A DNA stretch of 43,454 bases, taken from IMG/VR virus record IMGVR_UViG_3300037264_001369, positions 1 through 43,454 of that record; one strand, given 5' to 3'. Positions 1 to 6,308 of this stretch are shown one piece after another. The notes below the pieces were generated by a model. The model searched no databases. It saw only the letters and a list, made by a program, of their open reading frames with translations, and was not told the DNA's origin. Made by a program: the position numbers and the translations under genes. The stretch's first letter is position 1. Each line of letters begins with the position of its first letter. Source of the stretch: a virus.

Positions 1-527
1 ATCAGGATTTCTTTCCTAACGATACAGTTTTAGTTGAAGATGCTCATAAGTATCTTTTGGAACATTACCAAGAATATGATTTTATTTGGTCTAGCCCACC
101 TTGTCCGAGTCATTCAAGATCAAGATTTTGGGGAATGAATAGGGGTTATAAACCAATTTATCCTGATATGGAACTTTATGAAGAAATACTTTTATTAAAG
201 CATTATTTCAAAGGATTGTGGGTTGTAGAAAATGTTATTCCATATTATGAATCTTTGATACCAGCTCAATTAATTGGTCGGCATCTATATTGGGCAAACT
301 TTTTAATACCTAAGATTGAAACTAAGTCTCTTTCACATATCCAAAATAGCTTGGGTTTACTGGAAAAACACTTTGGGTTTAATATAGGAGACAAAAAGTA
401 TAGCGGTGATAAACGAGTTTTATTAAGAAATTGTGTAGAACCAGAGATGGGGTTACATATTTTGCAAATGAGCGAGAAACCAATAGGTTCTTGGGAACCT
501 CAAGAATCTTTGTTTATGGGGAAATAA
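1..527 (+). CDS. DNA cytosine-C5 methyltransferase, C-terminal part (split by window ends)
   Basis: The reading frame is open from base 3 and has no start inside the window; the TTG at 57 is internal. It encodes 174 residues with a Pro-Cys motif IV (SSPPCPSH, fragment residues 30-37; the Cys would be the catalytic nucleophile) and the ENV motif VI (WVVENV, 73-78). The family transfers methyl from SAM to C5 of cytosine in DNA. Motif I (LYAGIGG) lies at the other window end, 43384-43454, in the same operon. The two pieces do not join in frame directly, so 3n+2 bases must be missing. Likely roles are self-protection from host restriction or marking of phage DNA (inference). Confidence 0.85.
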   Translation, partial: QDFFPNDTVLVEDAHKYLLEHYQEYDFIWSSPPCPSHSRSRFWGMNRGYKPIYPDMELYEEILLLKHYFKGLWVVENVIPYYESLIPAQLIGRHLYWANFLIPKIETKSLSHIQNSLGLLEKHFGFNIGDKKYSGDKRVLLRNCVEPEMGLHILQMSEKPIGSWEPQESLFMGK

Positions 528-833
528 ATGAAAACCTCGTGGGAAGACGTAATAGATAAAATGACAAAGATGTTAATTGAGGTTGACCCAAACAAAGGTA
601 ATCAAGGATTGTTTGTTGCTCTGGACTCTGCAAGAAGAATAATAAAGGCTGAAGTCAGAGCGGTTGTTAAAGAGGAGAAGAAAGCTGCAATAAAAGAGTT
701 AAAACTTCCAGACTACGACCACTCGAAATGTATTATTAAAGCAAGTTGTATCGGCTATCAAGGTGCTGAGAGTGATTTAGAAAACATAAAAGAAGCTAAG
801 TTAGCAGACCTAGAAAGGGACTCTAAGAAATGA
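528..833 (+). CDS. Hypothetical protein, 101 aa
   Basis: The ATG follows the methyltransferase stop with no spacer, so translation is probably coupled. The product is charged and mostly helical, with a lysine-rich stretch near residues 40-62 and a C-terminal region rich in Asp/Glu/Lys. The next gene overlaps its stop by 4 nt (ATGA). No family recognised. It belongs to the plus-strand early operon of small proteins. Confidence 0.75.
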   Translation: MKTSWEDVIDKMTKMLIEVDPNKGNQGLFVALDSARRIIKAEVRAVVKEEKKAAIKELKLPDYDHSKCIIKASCIGYQGAESDLENIKEAKLADLERDSKK

Positions 834-1048
834 AATTTGAACATTGTTTTTGGGTCTTTCATAAATTCAACTATGTTTGGAGAGAGTATAACGATTCAAG
901 TTATGGCACTCCCGCCCCAAGTTGTTCTAGGATTGGTTATTGTAAAAGATGTGGGAAAGTTAAAGAAAACAATTACTATGGAGTTAGACTCGATTATATT
1001 AGACAAGCTAGTGGAGAAAAGTTAAAGAAAGAGGATAAAAATGTCTAA
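830..1048 (+). CDS. Hypothetical small zinc-ribbon-like protein, 72 aa
   Basis: It begins in a 4-nt ATGA overlap with the previous gene. The aromatic-rich N-terminal half (HCFWVFHKFNYVW) is followed by CxxxxxxCKRCGK at about residues 32-42, a likely metal-binding knuckle. A 62-codon ORF in another frame (837-1025) is a shadow. Function unknown; similar Cys-knuckle miniproteins recur in this operon (42113, 43235). Confidence 0.7.
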   Translation: MKFEHCFWVFHKFNYVWREYNDSSYGTPAPSCSRIGYCKRCGKVKENNYYGVRLDYIRQASGEKLKKEDKNV

Positions 1049-1083
1049 TAAAGAGTTGACGATTTTAGTAAAAGATTAAATAC

Positions 1084-1185
1084 ATGGCTTACCGAATAAT
1101 ATATAAGTTTAAACCAGATCCTAGACTAAATTGGTGGCAAAATAAATGGAACCAAATATTACAATGGGTTATAGACCGACTATGA
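1084..1185 (+). CDS. Possible 33-aa tryptophan-rich peptide
   Basis: The ORF starts MAYRIIYKF and contains WWQNKWNQ; Trp/Ile-rich and basic, consistent with an amphipathic or membrane-associated peptide. Its TGA overlaps the ATG at 1182 of the next gene (ATGA), the junction type used throughout this operon, which supports it being real. No clear SD. Function unknown. Confidence 0.45.
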   Translation: MAYRIIYKFKPDPRLNWWQNKWNQILQWVIDRL

Positions 1186-1547
1186 AAACAAATAACCAAA
1201 CCCAAAGGGATAGAAGCTGGGAAGAAGAATTTGATGACTTTTACTATGGCAAGATAAATACATTGGCTGACAGTGAATTGTGGTTATTTATTAGGTCAGA
1301 TGAAGTTAAAGAATTTGTCAAAGCCCTCCTAGCCCAGCAGAGAGAGGCTTTGATTGAGGAAGTTGAGAATATTGGTAAAGACTATGTTCAGGATATTGAC
1401 GAAGATGAACACGATGAAGATAGAGAGTTTTGTGCCACTTGTGGAACTTATTTCTTTGAGGGCGAGTATATTTGTGTTTGTACCGAAGTAAACAAAGTAT
1501 TGAAAAAACTTTCAGCCAAACTCTCTGAGTTAAAGGAGAAAGAATGA
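1182..1547 (+). CDS. Hypothetical acidic protein with Cys cluster, 121 aa
   Basis: An in-frame ATG exists at 1146, but 1182 is preferred because it forms an ATGA overlap with the upstream 33-codon ORF. The N-terminal part contains SWEEEFDDFYY, then a helical segment (KALLAQQREALIEEVE), then an Asp/Glu-rich linker and a CATC...CVC cluster near residues 84-101 that may bind zinc. The stop overlaps the next ATG (1544). No known family recognised. Confidence 0.7.
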   Translation: MKTNNQTQRDRSWEEEFDDFYYGKINTLADSELWLFIRSDEVKEFVKALLAQQREALIEEVENIGKDYVQDIDEDEHDEDREFCATCGTYFFEGEYICVCTEVNKVLKKLSAKLSELKEKE

Positions 1548-1705
1548 AATCTATTAAAGAAACTGATAATCAGAAGATGATGCGCTGGCTACAAGAATAT
1601 ATTGAGTACAAGAAAGAGCAAAACAAAATCAACATAAGAATTAACATTATCTTTGGTGTGGTGATTTTAGTAGTGCTGATTTCAATGTTACTGAGAGGTG
1701 TATGA
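1544..1705 (+). CDS. Small membrane protein, 53 aa
   Basis: It starts in an ATGA overlap. A polar, charged N-terminal half (about 33 residues) is followed by one hydrophobic segment (IIFGVVILVVLISMLL) and a short basic tail, predicting a single-pass inner-membrane protein. The next gene again starts in the stop codon (1702). Function unknown. Confidence 0.65.
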   Translation: MKSIKETDNQKMMRWLQEYIEYKKEQNKINIRINIIFGVVILVVLISMLLRGV

Positions 1706-1878
1706 AAACAAAAGTTAAATTTATTACCCCGATACCTTACGCCTATTTACCTACTAAAAAGGGCGTGGATAGTAAAGATTTGGTAATAGTTAGTTTAGAA
1801 CAGTTGATTAAGCTGCAAGAGAAGATTGAGAAGTTGGAGGAAAAGGAAAAGAATGAAGCTACCGAGACAATGGTTTGA
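1702..1878 (+). CDS. Hypothetical protein, 58 aa, coiled-coil C-terminus
   Basis: Translationally coupled through a 4-nt overlap. The N-terminus is beta-prone (KVKFITPIPYAYLP) and the C-terminal half is a short coiled coil (LEQLIKLQEKIEKLEEKEK). It overlaps the next gene by 26 nt. No family recognised. Confidence 0.6.
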   Translation: MKTKVKFITPIPYAYLPTKKGVDSKDLVIVSLEQLIKLQEKIEKLEEKEKNEATETMV

Positions 1879-2041
1879 TTGGAACAAAGATCCGCACACT
1901 ACTAAAGCCCCTAGGAGTTGGTTTTGTTGGGGTGGTCACAGTTTTACATTGTTCGGAATAGGCTGGGTTTATTGGATAAATTATCAACCTTTTATTGATA
2001 GAATTAATATTGAATTTAAATGGATAATAGAGAAAAAATAA
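1853..2041 (+). CDS. Hypothetical Trp-rich membrane-associated protein, 62 aa
   Basis: The start at 1853 is chosen because a purine-rich SD (GGAGGAAAAGGAAAAG) lies directly upstream inside the preceding gene; the GTG-type start at 1826 is less likely. The product is rich in Trp/Phe (WFDWNKD, SWFCWGG, IGWVYWINY) with one moderately hydrophobic segment at about residues 31-43. Function unknown. Confidence 0.6.
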   Translation: MKLPRQWFDWNKDPHTTKAPRSWFCWGGHSFTLFGIGWVYWINYQPFIDRINIEFKWIIEKK

Positions 2042-2232
2042 CCACACTCAAATCAATGGGTCTAACTTATGCTCAGATCGGCTTTCGCTTGGGTGTCTCT
2101 CGCCAGAGAGCTGAACAGATGTACCATCGCGAAGAGTATAATGCCAGACAGAGACACTATAATCATCGTTTTACTGCTAGTCCCCAGAAATATCGGAGAA
2201 AACCGTGCCACTATTGCGAGTCAAAATCCTGA
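2020..2232 (+). CDS. Small HTH DNA-binding protein with Cys pair, 70 aa
   Basis: Residues 5-35 read as a sigma-region-4-like helix-turn-helix: TTLKSMGLTYAQIGFRLGVSRQRAEQM. The C-terminus is basic with CHYC (63-66). It overlaps the previous gene by 22 nt and is the last gene of the rightward operon; its 3' end overlaps the convergent minus-strand gene by 12 nt. The HNH protein at 41489 carries a similar HTH (LFGISRQRVHQLA). Probable regulator (inference). Confidence 0.7.
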   Translation: MDNREKITTLKSMGLTYAQIGFRLGVSRQRAEQMYHREEYNARQRHYNHRFTASPQKYRRKPCHYCESKS

Positions 2233-2580
2233 TTTCTTTAACTCTTCTTTAGTAAAGTGTTGCAGAGCTTTGGGATTATTTTTGTAGTGTTTAATATACT
2301 CTGGGTTCGGTTGCAAGCCCTTCGAGAGTTCGCCTTTCTTAGCTTGCCAAGGTTGGAGTAGGTCTCCGTAATGTTTTTCTCTTTGTCTATCGATTCTTAG
2401 TTGGTGTTTAAGGGTTCGGATAGGCTCTTTTAACTTTGCTCCTAGTTTGTAACCTCTTGATTTAGCTAAACAGTTCTCGCCAGGTAAGACCCCATAAATG
2501 TCGTCCAAAAGAGCTTTTTCATTTCTACAGGCAGGACATAGGACTGTGCTACCTTTTTTTAGTGAGGGATCGACTTCCAT
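2221..2580 (-). CDS. Hypothetical protein with CPAC knuckle, 119 aa
   Basis: The last gene of the leftward replication operon. It has a CPAC motif at about residues 15-18 and one further Cys (37), then a basic, helical remainder. It starts 1 nt after the stop of the preceding gene. No family recognised. Its 3' end overlaps the convergent gene 2020-2232, with no hairpin terminator between the two transcripts. Confidence 0.65.
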   Translation of the reverse strand: MEVDPSLKKGSTVLCPACRNEKALLDDIYGVLPGENCLAKSRGYKLGAKLKEPIRTLKHQLRIDRQREKHYGDLLQPWQAKKGELSKGLQPNPEYIKHYKNNPKALQHFTKEELKKSGF

Positions 2581-2581
2581 A

Positions 2582-2809
2582 CTACATACCTATTCGCTCA
2601 AGGAGTTCGCGGGTTTTCATCTTAGCGTGGGTTTCTGGGTCTATCATTTTCACTGGTCCTTGTTCTGGTTTAGCTTGTTTAGCGACTGTTTCTGTCACGA
2701 TTTTATTTACCTTGTCTTTTAGTTCTCCCTTACCAGAGAGAGTTCCCATCACAAAGCCAGCGATAAAGACTGCTATGAAAGATATGCCGCCGATGAGGAA
2801 TTCAATCAT
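2582..2809 (-). CDS. Small membrane protein, 75 aa
   Basis: An N-terminal transmembrane segment (IEFLIGGISFIAVFIAGFV) is followed by a cytoplasmic helical region of about 50 residues ending in KTRELLERIGM. Coupled to the upstream 44-aa ORF by an ATGA overlap at 2806-2809. Function unknown. Confidence 0.65.
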   Translation of the reverse strand: MIEFLIGGISFIAVFIAGFVMGTLSGKGELKDKVNKIVTETVAKQAKPEQGPVKMIDPETHAKMKTRELLERIGM

Positions 2810-2940
2810 TTAAACATCCCTCCCCAAAGATACTTTTCTTTTTCTTTAGGATTTAACTTAGCGTACATACGCTTTATTTTTCTCAGCTCTTGTCGTGTCT
2901 CGGCTTTTGAAGCTAATATTTTAGATACACTTTCACTCAT
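2806..2940 (-). CDS. Hypothetical 44-aa basic protein
   Basis: ORF from ATG at 2940 (MSESVSKILASKAETR...KEKYLWGGMFK). Both ends overlap neighbours by 4 nt (2937-2940 and 2806-2809), fitting the tightly packed operon. Predicted helical and Lys/Arg-rich. Function unknown. Confidence 0.6.
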   Translation of the reverse strand: MSESVSKILASKAETRQELRKIKRMYAKLNPKEKEKYLWGGMFK

Positions 2941-3332
2941 TCCCAAACAACCTCCTTGCTTTTAGCGTACCCAATTTGTTCTAACCAATCAGAGAATTTT
3001 AAGAACACAAAGGGTTCTGTGTTATTCTTTCCCATCACTACAACATTTGCTAATCTTCCTGGTTGTGGGTTAGCTGCCTGACATTGACGGTAATACTCTA
3101 AAGGGGACCAGTTTTCAGTACACTTCAGCTCCCAGAATACGGGTAAGCTTGGAGTAGTTAAATCTCCTTCAAATCCTATTGATCCCTTAATAGCCCCAGA
3201 TAAAGGGGTTCTTCTAGCCTTAGTATCTACGCCAGAATCTACTATCATTGTCGCTATTACCCTCTCAAAATCTGATCCTTTTCTTTTTGAATGTTTTAAC
3301 ATTCTTTTTCCTGCTTTATTTATGAAAGGCAT
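2937..3332 (-). CDS. Holliday-junction-resolvase-like PD-(D/E)XK nuclease, 131 aa
   Basis: The layout fits a small restriction-endonuclease-fold nuclease: an N-terminal helix with Glu (KGSDFERVIATMIVDSG, about 19-35), an Asp after a glycine-rich loop (GFEGDLTTP), and ELK (about 68-70). This is the E...D...ExK signature of Hjc/VRR-type nucleases. Its place in the recombination/replication operon suggests it resolves branched phage DNA before packaging. Restriction-type or other endonuclease activity is not excluded. Confidence 0.65.
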   Translation of the reverse strand: MPFINKAGKRMLKHSKRKGSDFERVIATMIVDSGVDTKARRTPLSGAIKGSIGFEGDLTTPSLPVFWELKCTENWSPLEYYRQCQAANPQPGRLANVVVMGKNNTEPFVFLKFSDWLEQIGYAKSKEVVWE

Positions 3333-3835
3333 TATTCAATTTCCTTCTCGCAATTCTCGCAGCGCATATGCTTCTCTTGCTCAAAGTTACAAGATGGGCA
3401 GACTACCAAGCGATGCTTGACTGGCTTAGGTTCATCGCCTCTGTCAATCTTGATTAGTCGCTTAACTTCAGCGGCAGAGAGTCCTTCGTCAATTACTCTC
3501 TTAGCCCAAGCTGCTGGATCTTCAGTAGTTGATATAGCGCGCAGTGTCCACCAATTAATATCTTCTGGAACTTCTATTCCTTCTAGCTTACGTTCTACAT
3601 AAGCATAGATTCGCAGGGTATTGCGACTGACTCCAATCTCTTTAGAGATAGCGTCTATCGCCCCTGCTGTCTCTGTGCCGAGAGCGTTGACAATCTTACC
3701 CAGGACCCGCTGGGGTATATCGCGGATGAAGACAGCTTCCGCCGCTAGATCAAGGAGCTGCTGTTTGGTGAACTTACTCCAGTCAAAAGCTGGCTTGAGA
3801 AGCTCCCTGAAAACTGTGATTGATAAGTCTGCCAT
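3332..3835 (-). CDS. HTH protein with C-terminal zinc ribbon, 167 aa
   Basis: The central HTH resembles ParB/MerR-like helices (AISKEIGVSRNTLRIYAYVER, about 62-82). A second helical part (RVIDEGLSAAEVKRLIKI) and a C-terminal Cys4 ribbon (CPSC...CENC, about 146-163) follow. It could act as a replication initiator/loader or a regulator; the HTH-then-ribbon order does not let me decide. Its stop overlaps the resolvase-like gene by 1 nt. Confidence 0.65.
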   Translation of the reverse strand: MADLSITVFRELLKPAFDWSKFTKQQLLDLAAEAVFIRDIPQRVLGKIVNALGTETAGAIDAISKEIGVSRNTLRIYAYVERKLEGIEVPEDINWWTLRAISTTEDPAAWAKRVIDEGLSAAEVKRLIKIDRGDEPKPVKHRLVVCPSCNFEQEKHMRCENCEKEIE

Positions 3836-4324
3836 TTATTTCTTTTCCGCCTCCATAGCCGCGATGGTTGCATCGACATCAATGTCTTCTTTCTCGGCTT
3901 GGACTGCTTTAGCGGTTTTAGAAGTCATAAAAGTATCTACGTTTGAGTAAGTATTATCGCCTTTCTGGCTATTAGTTACTGTAACTCTTACTTGTTTTCC
4001 AATCAAGTTGGATAGGTGAAAGTCAGGGAAACTGTCTTCTCCAGGATTCTTACCCAATACTGCTGCCCAACAAAGATAAAGATTTGAAGGTTTCGGATTT
4101 ATACCGAGCTTAGGTCGAATTCTCTTAAAGAGTTTAGAACCTTTGTGGTCTCCGTCTGCAATAACAAATTCAAACTTTAAGACTGTTTCCATTTCTTCGC
4201 TCATATACTTTTTAGCTTCTATTGGTGCAATAGCCGCAATAACTACCTCATAAACGTCGGGTGGGATGACTTCAAATGTTTCCCCGCCTCCGAAACTAAT
4301 GTTAATCTGATCTAAACTTTCCAT
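3836..4324 (-). CDS. Probable single-stranded DNA-binding protein, 162 aa
   Basis: The length and pattern fit phage SSB/DUF669-like OB-fold proteins: a beta-rich N-terminus (GGGETFEVIPPDVYEVVIAAI), a core (KGSKLFKRIRPKLGI), then LIGKQVRVTVTNSQKGDNTYSNVDTFM, and a disordered C-terminus with acidic residues (EKEDIDVDATIAAMEAEKK). The acidic tail motif EEIDVDAIL also occurs in the helicase-like protein (6309-7952), suggesting a shared docking peptide (inference). SD-like AAAGG precedes the ATG. Confidence 0.65.
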   Translation of the reverse strand: MESLDQINISFGGGETFEVIPPDVYEVVIAAIAPIEAKKYMSEEMETVLKFEFVIADGDHKGSKLFKRIRPKLGINPKPSNLYLCWAAVLGKNPGEDSFPDFHLSNLIGKQVRVTVTNSQKGDNTYSNVDTFMTSKTAKAVQAEKEDIDVDATIAAMEAEKK

Positions 4325-4341
4325 AGTGTTTTCCTTTCAAG

Positions 4342-4569
4342 CTAATAATTAATAACTGGCTTCTCTGGGTCAAAGACTTTTTCTATATCTGGGTCTGGCC
4401 CTGGGACCTCCTTTAAGATAATATTAACTGCCGCTTCTAAAGTTTCTGCGAAGTAAGTCTTGTCGATTGTTTGCCACTTGTCTTCAGCGGTTTCGTCTTT
4501 GAAGTAAAGATCAACGGTAAATCCGTTTTCTATTGGTCTAATACTGGCACTGCTAAGTTCGTTTGTCAT
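4342..4569 (-). CDS. Hypothetical acidic protein, 75 aa
   Basis: A beta-strand-rich small protein (SIRPIENGFTVDLYFKD...) with an acidic, proline-rich C-terminus (PGPDPDIEKVFDPEKP). It has an SD (AGG) before the ATG. Lies between the exonuclease and SSB-like genes. No family recognised. Confidence 0.65.
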   Translation of the reverse strand: MTNELSSASIRPIENGFTVDLYFKDETAEDKWQTIDKTYFAETLEAAVNIILKEVPGPDPDIEKVFDPEKPVINY

Positions 4570-4574
4570 TTTTC

Positions 4575-4775
4575 CTACCTTTCATCTATGTAAGTTATAA
4601 AAGCTGTGTAACTAGAATCACTAATACCGTCATTGTAACTTTCTAAAATATTTATGGAGTAATCAATTTTAAATATGTCGCAATCTGACTCTACAATCTC
4701 TTTAATACAGTTATCTACTGCATCCTCAAAAGCCTCATACCCCCCTTCTGTTGTTATGACTTTTAATCTTTTCAT
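4575..4775 (-). CDS. Hypothetical acidic protein, 66 aa
   Basis: Small acidic protein starting MKRLKVITTEGGYEAFEDAV, beta-alpha-beta in appearance, ending AFITYIDER. It starts directly after the exonuclease stop. Function unknown. Confidence 0.65.
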   Translation of the reverse strand: MKRLKVITTEGGYEAFEDAVDNCIKEIVESDCDIFKIDYSINILESYNDGISDSSYTAFITYIDER

Positions 4776-5534
4776 TTAATTTGCCTCCTTGTTAGTTGAT
4801 AATAATTCCATCTTTTCTGGATTTAAATATTTGTAAATTTCAAAAGCATAGAGAAACAGTTTGAACTTGTCGGGTGCTTGGTGGTAGCTAAAGGTTCCGT
4901 CTTCAGCTAAGAGCAAAATCGCTAGCTCGTCTATCTTTATCATTGGGGTACTGACTTTTGTGTCTTTGTCGTAAAAGAATTCTGCGTGCTGGTAAGCACT
5001 AAGCTGAAGTGCCATATCGGGGTAGTAAGCTTTAGAAGTTTTAATATCTAATAAAACTGTCTTATCACCCATCTGGTAAATCCTGTCACAAGTTCCCGCA
5101 AACTTGAACGTAGCGTTGTAAACCGTTGCTTCGTTGTGTAGGAGTTTTGGTTTAAACTGCTCTTTGAAGTCTAGGAAAGCTTTAATATAGCCGCTGTAAA
5201 TTGGAGCAACTGTTTTTATATCTATCTGCTCGGTAGTGTTATCAATCGCTTCAGTCATCGCGTGGACAGTTGAGCCGATCTTTGCTTTGTCTCCTGATAT
5301 AGCTCTAACTTTAGCCATCACTTCCGACTCATCAAGAGTTGGATCATTCAAAGCCGCCTTAGCCGCCTCTCGCCCCATCCAATATTGCAGAGCAGGCTTC
5401 GGCCAGCCCCCGCTTAAAATCTCCGTGACGGAGATCCCAGGAGTCGGGGTGAAGTAAATCCCATTCCTTCTAAGCGGAAAGGATTTAGTCGTAGCTTTTT
5501 TCTTTATCAATTTCGTCTCGGAGGAGCTTTGCAT
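4776..5534 (-). CDS. RecB/Cas4-like PD-(D/E)XK exonuclease, 252 aa
   Basis: The core CDRIYQMGDKTVLLDIKTSK (about 143-162) followed by DMALQLSAYQHAEFF is the PD-(D/E)XK motif II/III plus QhxxY box of RecB-family nucleases. An upstream His (GSTVHAMTEAID, about 88-99) may be the motif I metal ligand. No Cas4-type C-terminal Cys cluster. Expected role: dsDNA end processing for recombination, alongside the SSB-like and resolvase-like genes. The ATG at 5534 overlaps the upstream 57-aa ORF by 50 nt; the TTG at 5510 is an alternative start. Confidence 0.75.
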   Translation of the reverse strand: MQSSSETKLIKKKATTKSFPLRRNGIYFTPTPGISVTEILSGGWPKPALQYWMGREAAKAALNDPTLDESEVMAKVRAISGDKAKIGSTVHAMTEAIDNTTEQIDIKTVAPIYSGYIKAFLDFKEQFKPKLLHNEATVYNATFKFAGTCDRIYQMGDKTVLLDIKTSKAYYPDMALQLSAYQHAEFFYDKDTKVSTPMIKIDELAILLLAEDGTFSYHQAPDKFKLFLYAFEIYKYLNPEKMELLSTNKEAN

Positions 5535-5658
5535 AATAATTTGTGTAAACTTCTAAGAATTCTATCTGAGCCTCTCTTGGAAATTTAAACTTTGTTAATG
5601 TTTTAATAATTGCCTGTGCCTGAAGATCAGCGGTTGTGCGGTGTAAGTCGGTCTTCAT
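5485..5658 (-). CDS. Hypothetical 57-aa protein
   Basis: ORF MKTDLHRTTADLQAQ...EIDKEKSYD fills the only gap between 5535 and 5667. Its helical, charged composition looks coding, and it overlaps the exonuclease start by 50 nt in another frame. No recognised family. Confidence 0.55.
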   Translation of the reverse strand: MKTDLHRTTADLQAQAIIKTLTKFKFPREAQIEFLEVYTNYYAKLLRDEIDKEKSYD

Positions 5659-5667
5659 AGTGGTATT

Positions 5668-5934
5668 TTAAACCTTCTCCTTGTGTATGTCAAGACTACT
5701 GGTAAATACCTCAACACCGCGCTGTTTAGCATAATCTTTTTCTGTTACCCCTAGTTCTCTAAGCTGGTCTTCTAGCTTTTCCAGAACTAAACACATCAGC
5801 AGAAACTTGTCGTGATCGTAAGGGTTGCCAGCACGGTTGAGTTTTAAATCATCAGGATTGTGCTCTTGTTCGATTAAGAGCTGATAAGCTTTAGACCATT
5901 TTTCTAGTAATATTCCTTTATCGTAGGTTTTCAT
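5668..5934 (-). CDS. Hypothetical protein, 88 aa
   Basis: Helical, charged protein (KWSKAYQLLIEQEHNPDDLKL..., KFLLMCLVLEKLEDQL). It begins in an overlap with the stop of the upstream gene (ATGA, 5931-5934). No family recognised. Confidence 0.65.
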   Translation of the reverse strand: MKTYDKGILLEKWSKAYQLLIEQEHNPDDLKLNRAGNPYDHDKFLLMCLVLEKLEDQLRELGVTEKDYAKQRGVEVFTSSLDIHKEKV

Positions 5935-6305
5935 TCGAGTTTGCCAAATATTTTTTCCTTCTCTTTTTTCTGACGAGCTTCTTTCCGTCTCAAAATACTC
6001 TCAATACGATCTTTGTAGTATTCCTTAAGAGACTTCTCATCATAAACCTCATCATCACCATAAAACTTAAGACCTAAGTAGTCTTCCTCTTCATCTGCTT
6101 CACTAAAATAGTTATTTTCTTTAAACGAAACAGGAACTAACTCCCAATCTTCGAAGTCTCGACCTGTTTCCATTGATCTTTCTGTTTCTTCTTCGTCAAC
6201 CTTAAAAAATAGAAACGGAACCAACTCTTGATAAATACTTCCGTTTTCTAATAAATAAGCGGCGTACACATTTTTAACTGGTAAAACTTCTTTTGTTCTA
6301 TACAT
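5931..6305 (-). CDS. Hypothetical acidic protein, 124 aa
   Basis: Asp/Glu-rich protein with a beta-rich N-terminus (VYAAYLLENGSIYQELVPFLFF) and a C-terminal basic helix (YYKDRIESILRRKEARQKKEKEK, residues about 92-114). Immediately downstream of the helicase-like gene (3-nt gap). Possible helicase partner by position only. Confidence 0.65.
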   Translation of the reverse strand: MYRTKEVLPVKNVYAAYLLENGSIYQELVPFLFFKVDEEETERSMETGRDFEDWELVPVSFKENNYFSEADEEEDYLGLKFYGDDEVYDEKSLKEYYKDRIESILRRKEARQKKEKEKIFGKLE

Positions 6306-6308
6306 TTA

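Noticed and set aside
837-1025. 62-codon ORF in a second frame within 830-1048
   Set aside because: No Cys-knuckle or coupling; the 830 frame has the ATGA overlap and zinc-ribbon pattern.
2498-2813. Plus-strand ORFs over 2498-2813
   Set aside because: Antisense to two well-coupled minus-strand genes; hydrophobic/Ser-rich translation typical of shadows.
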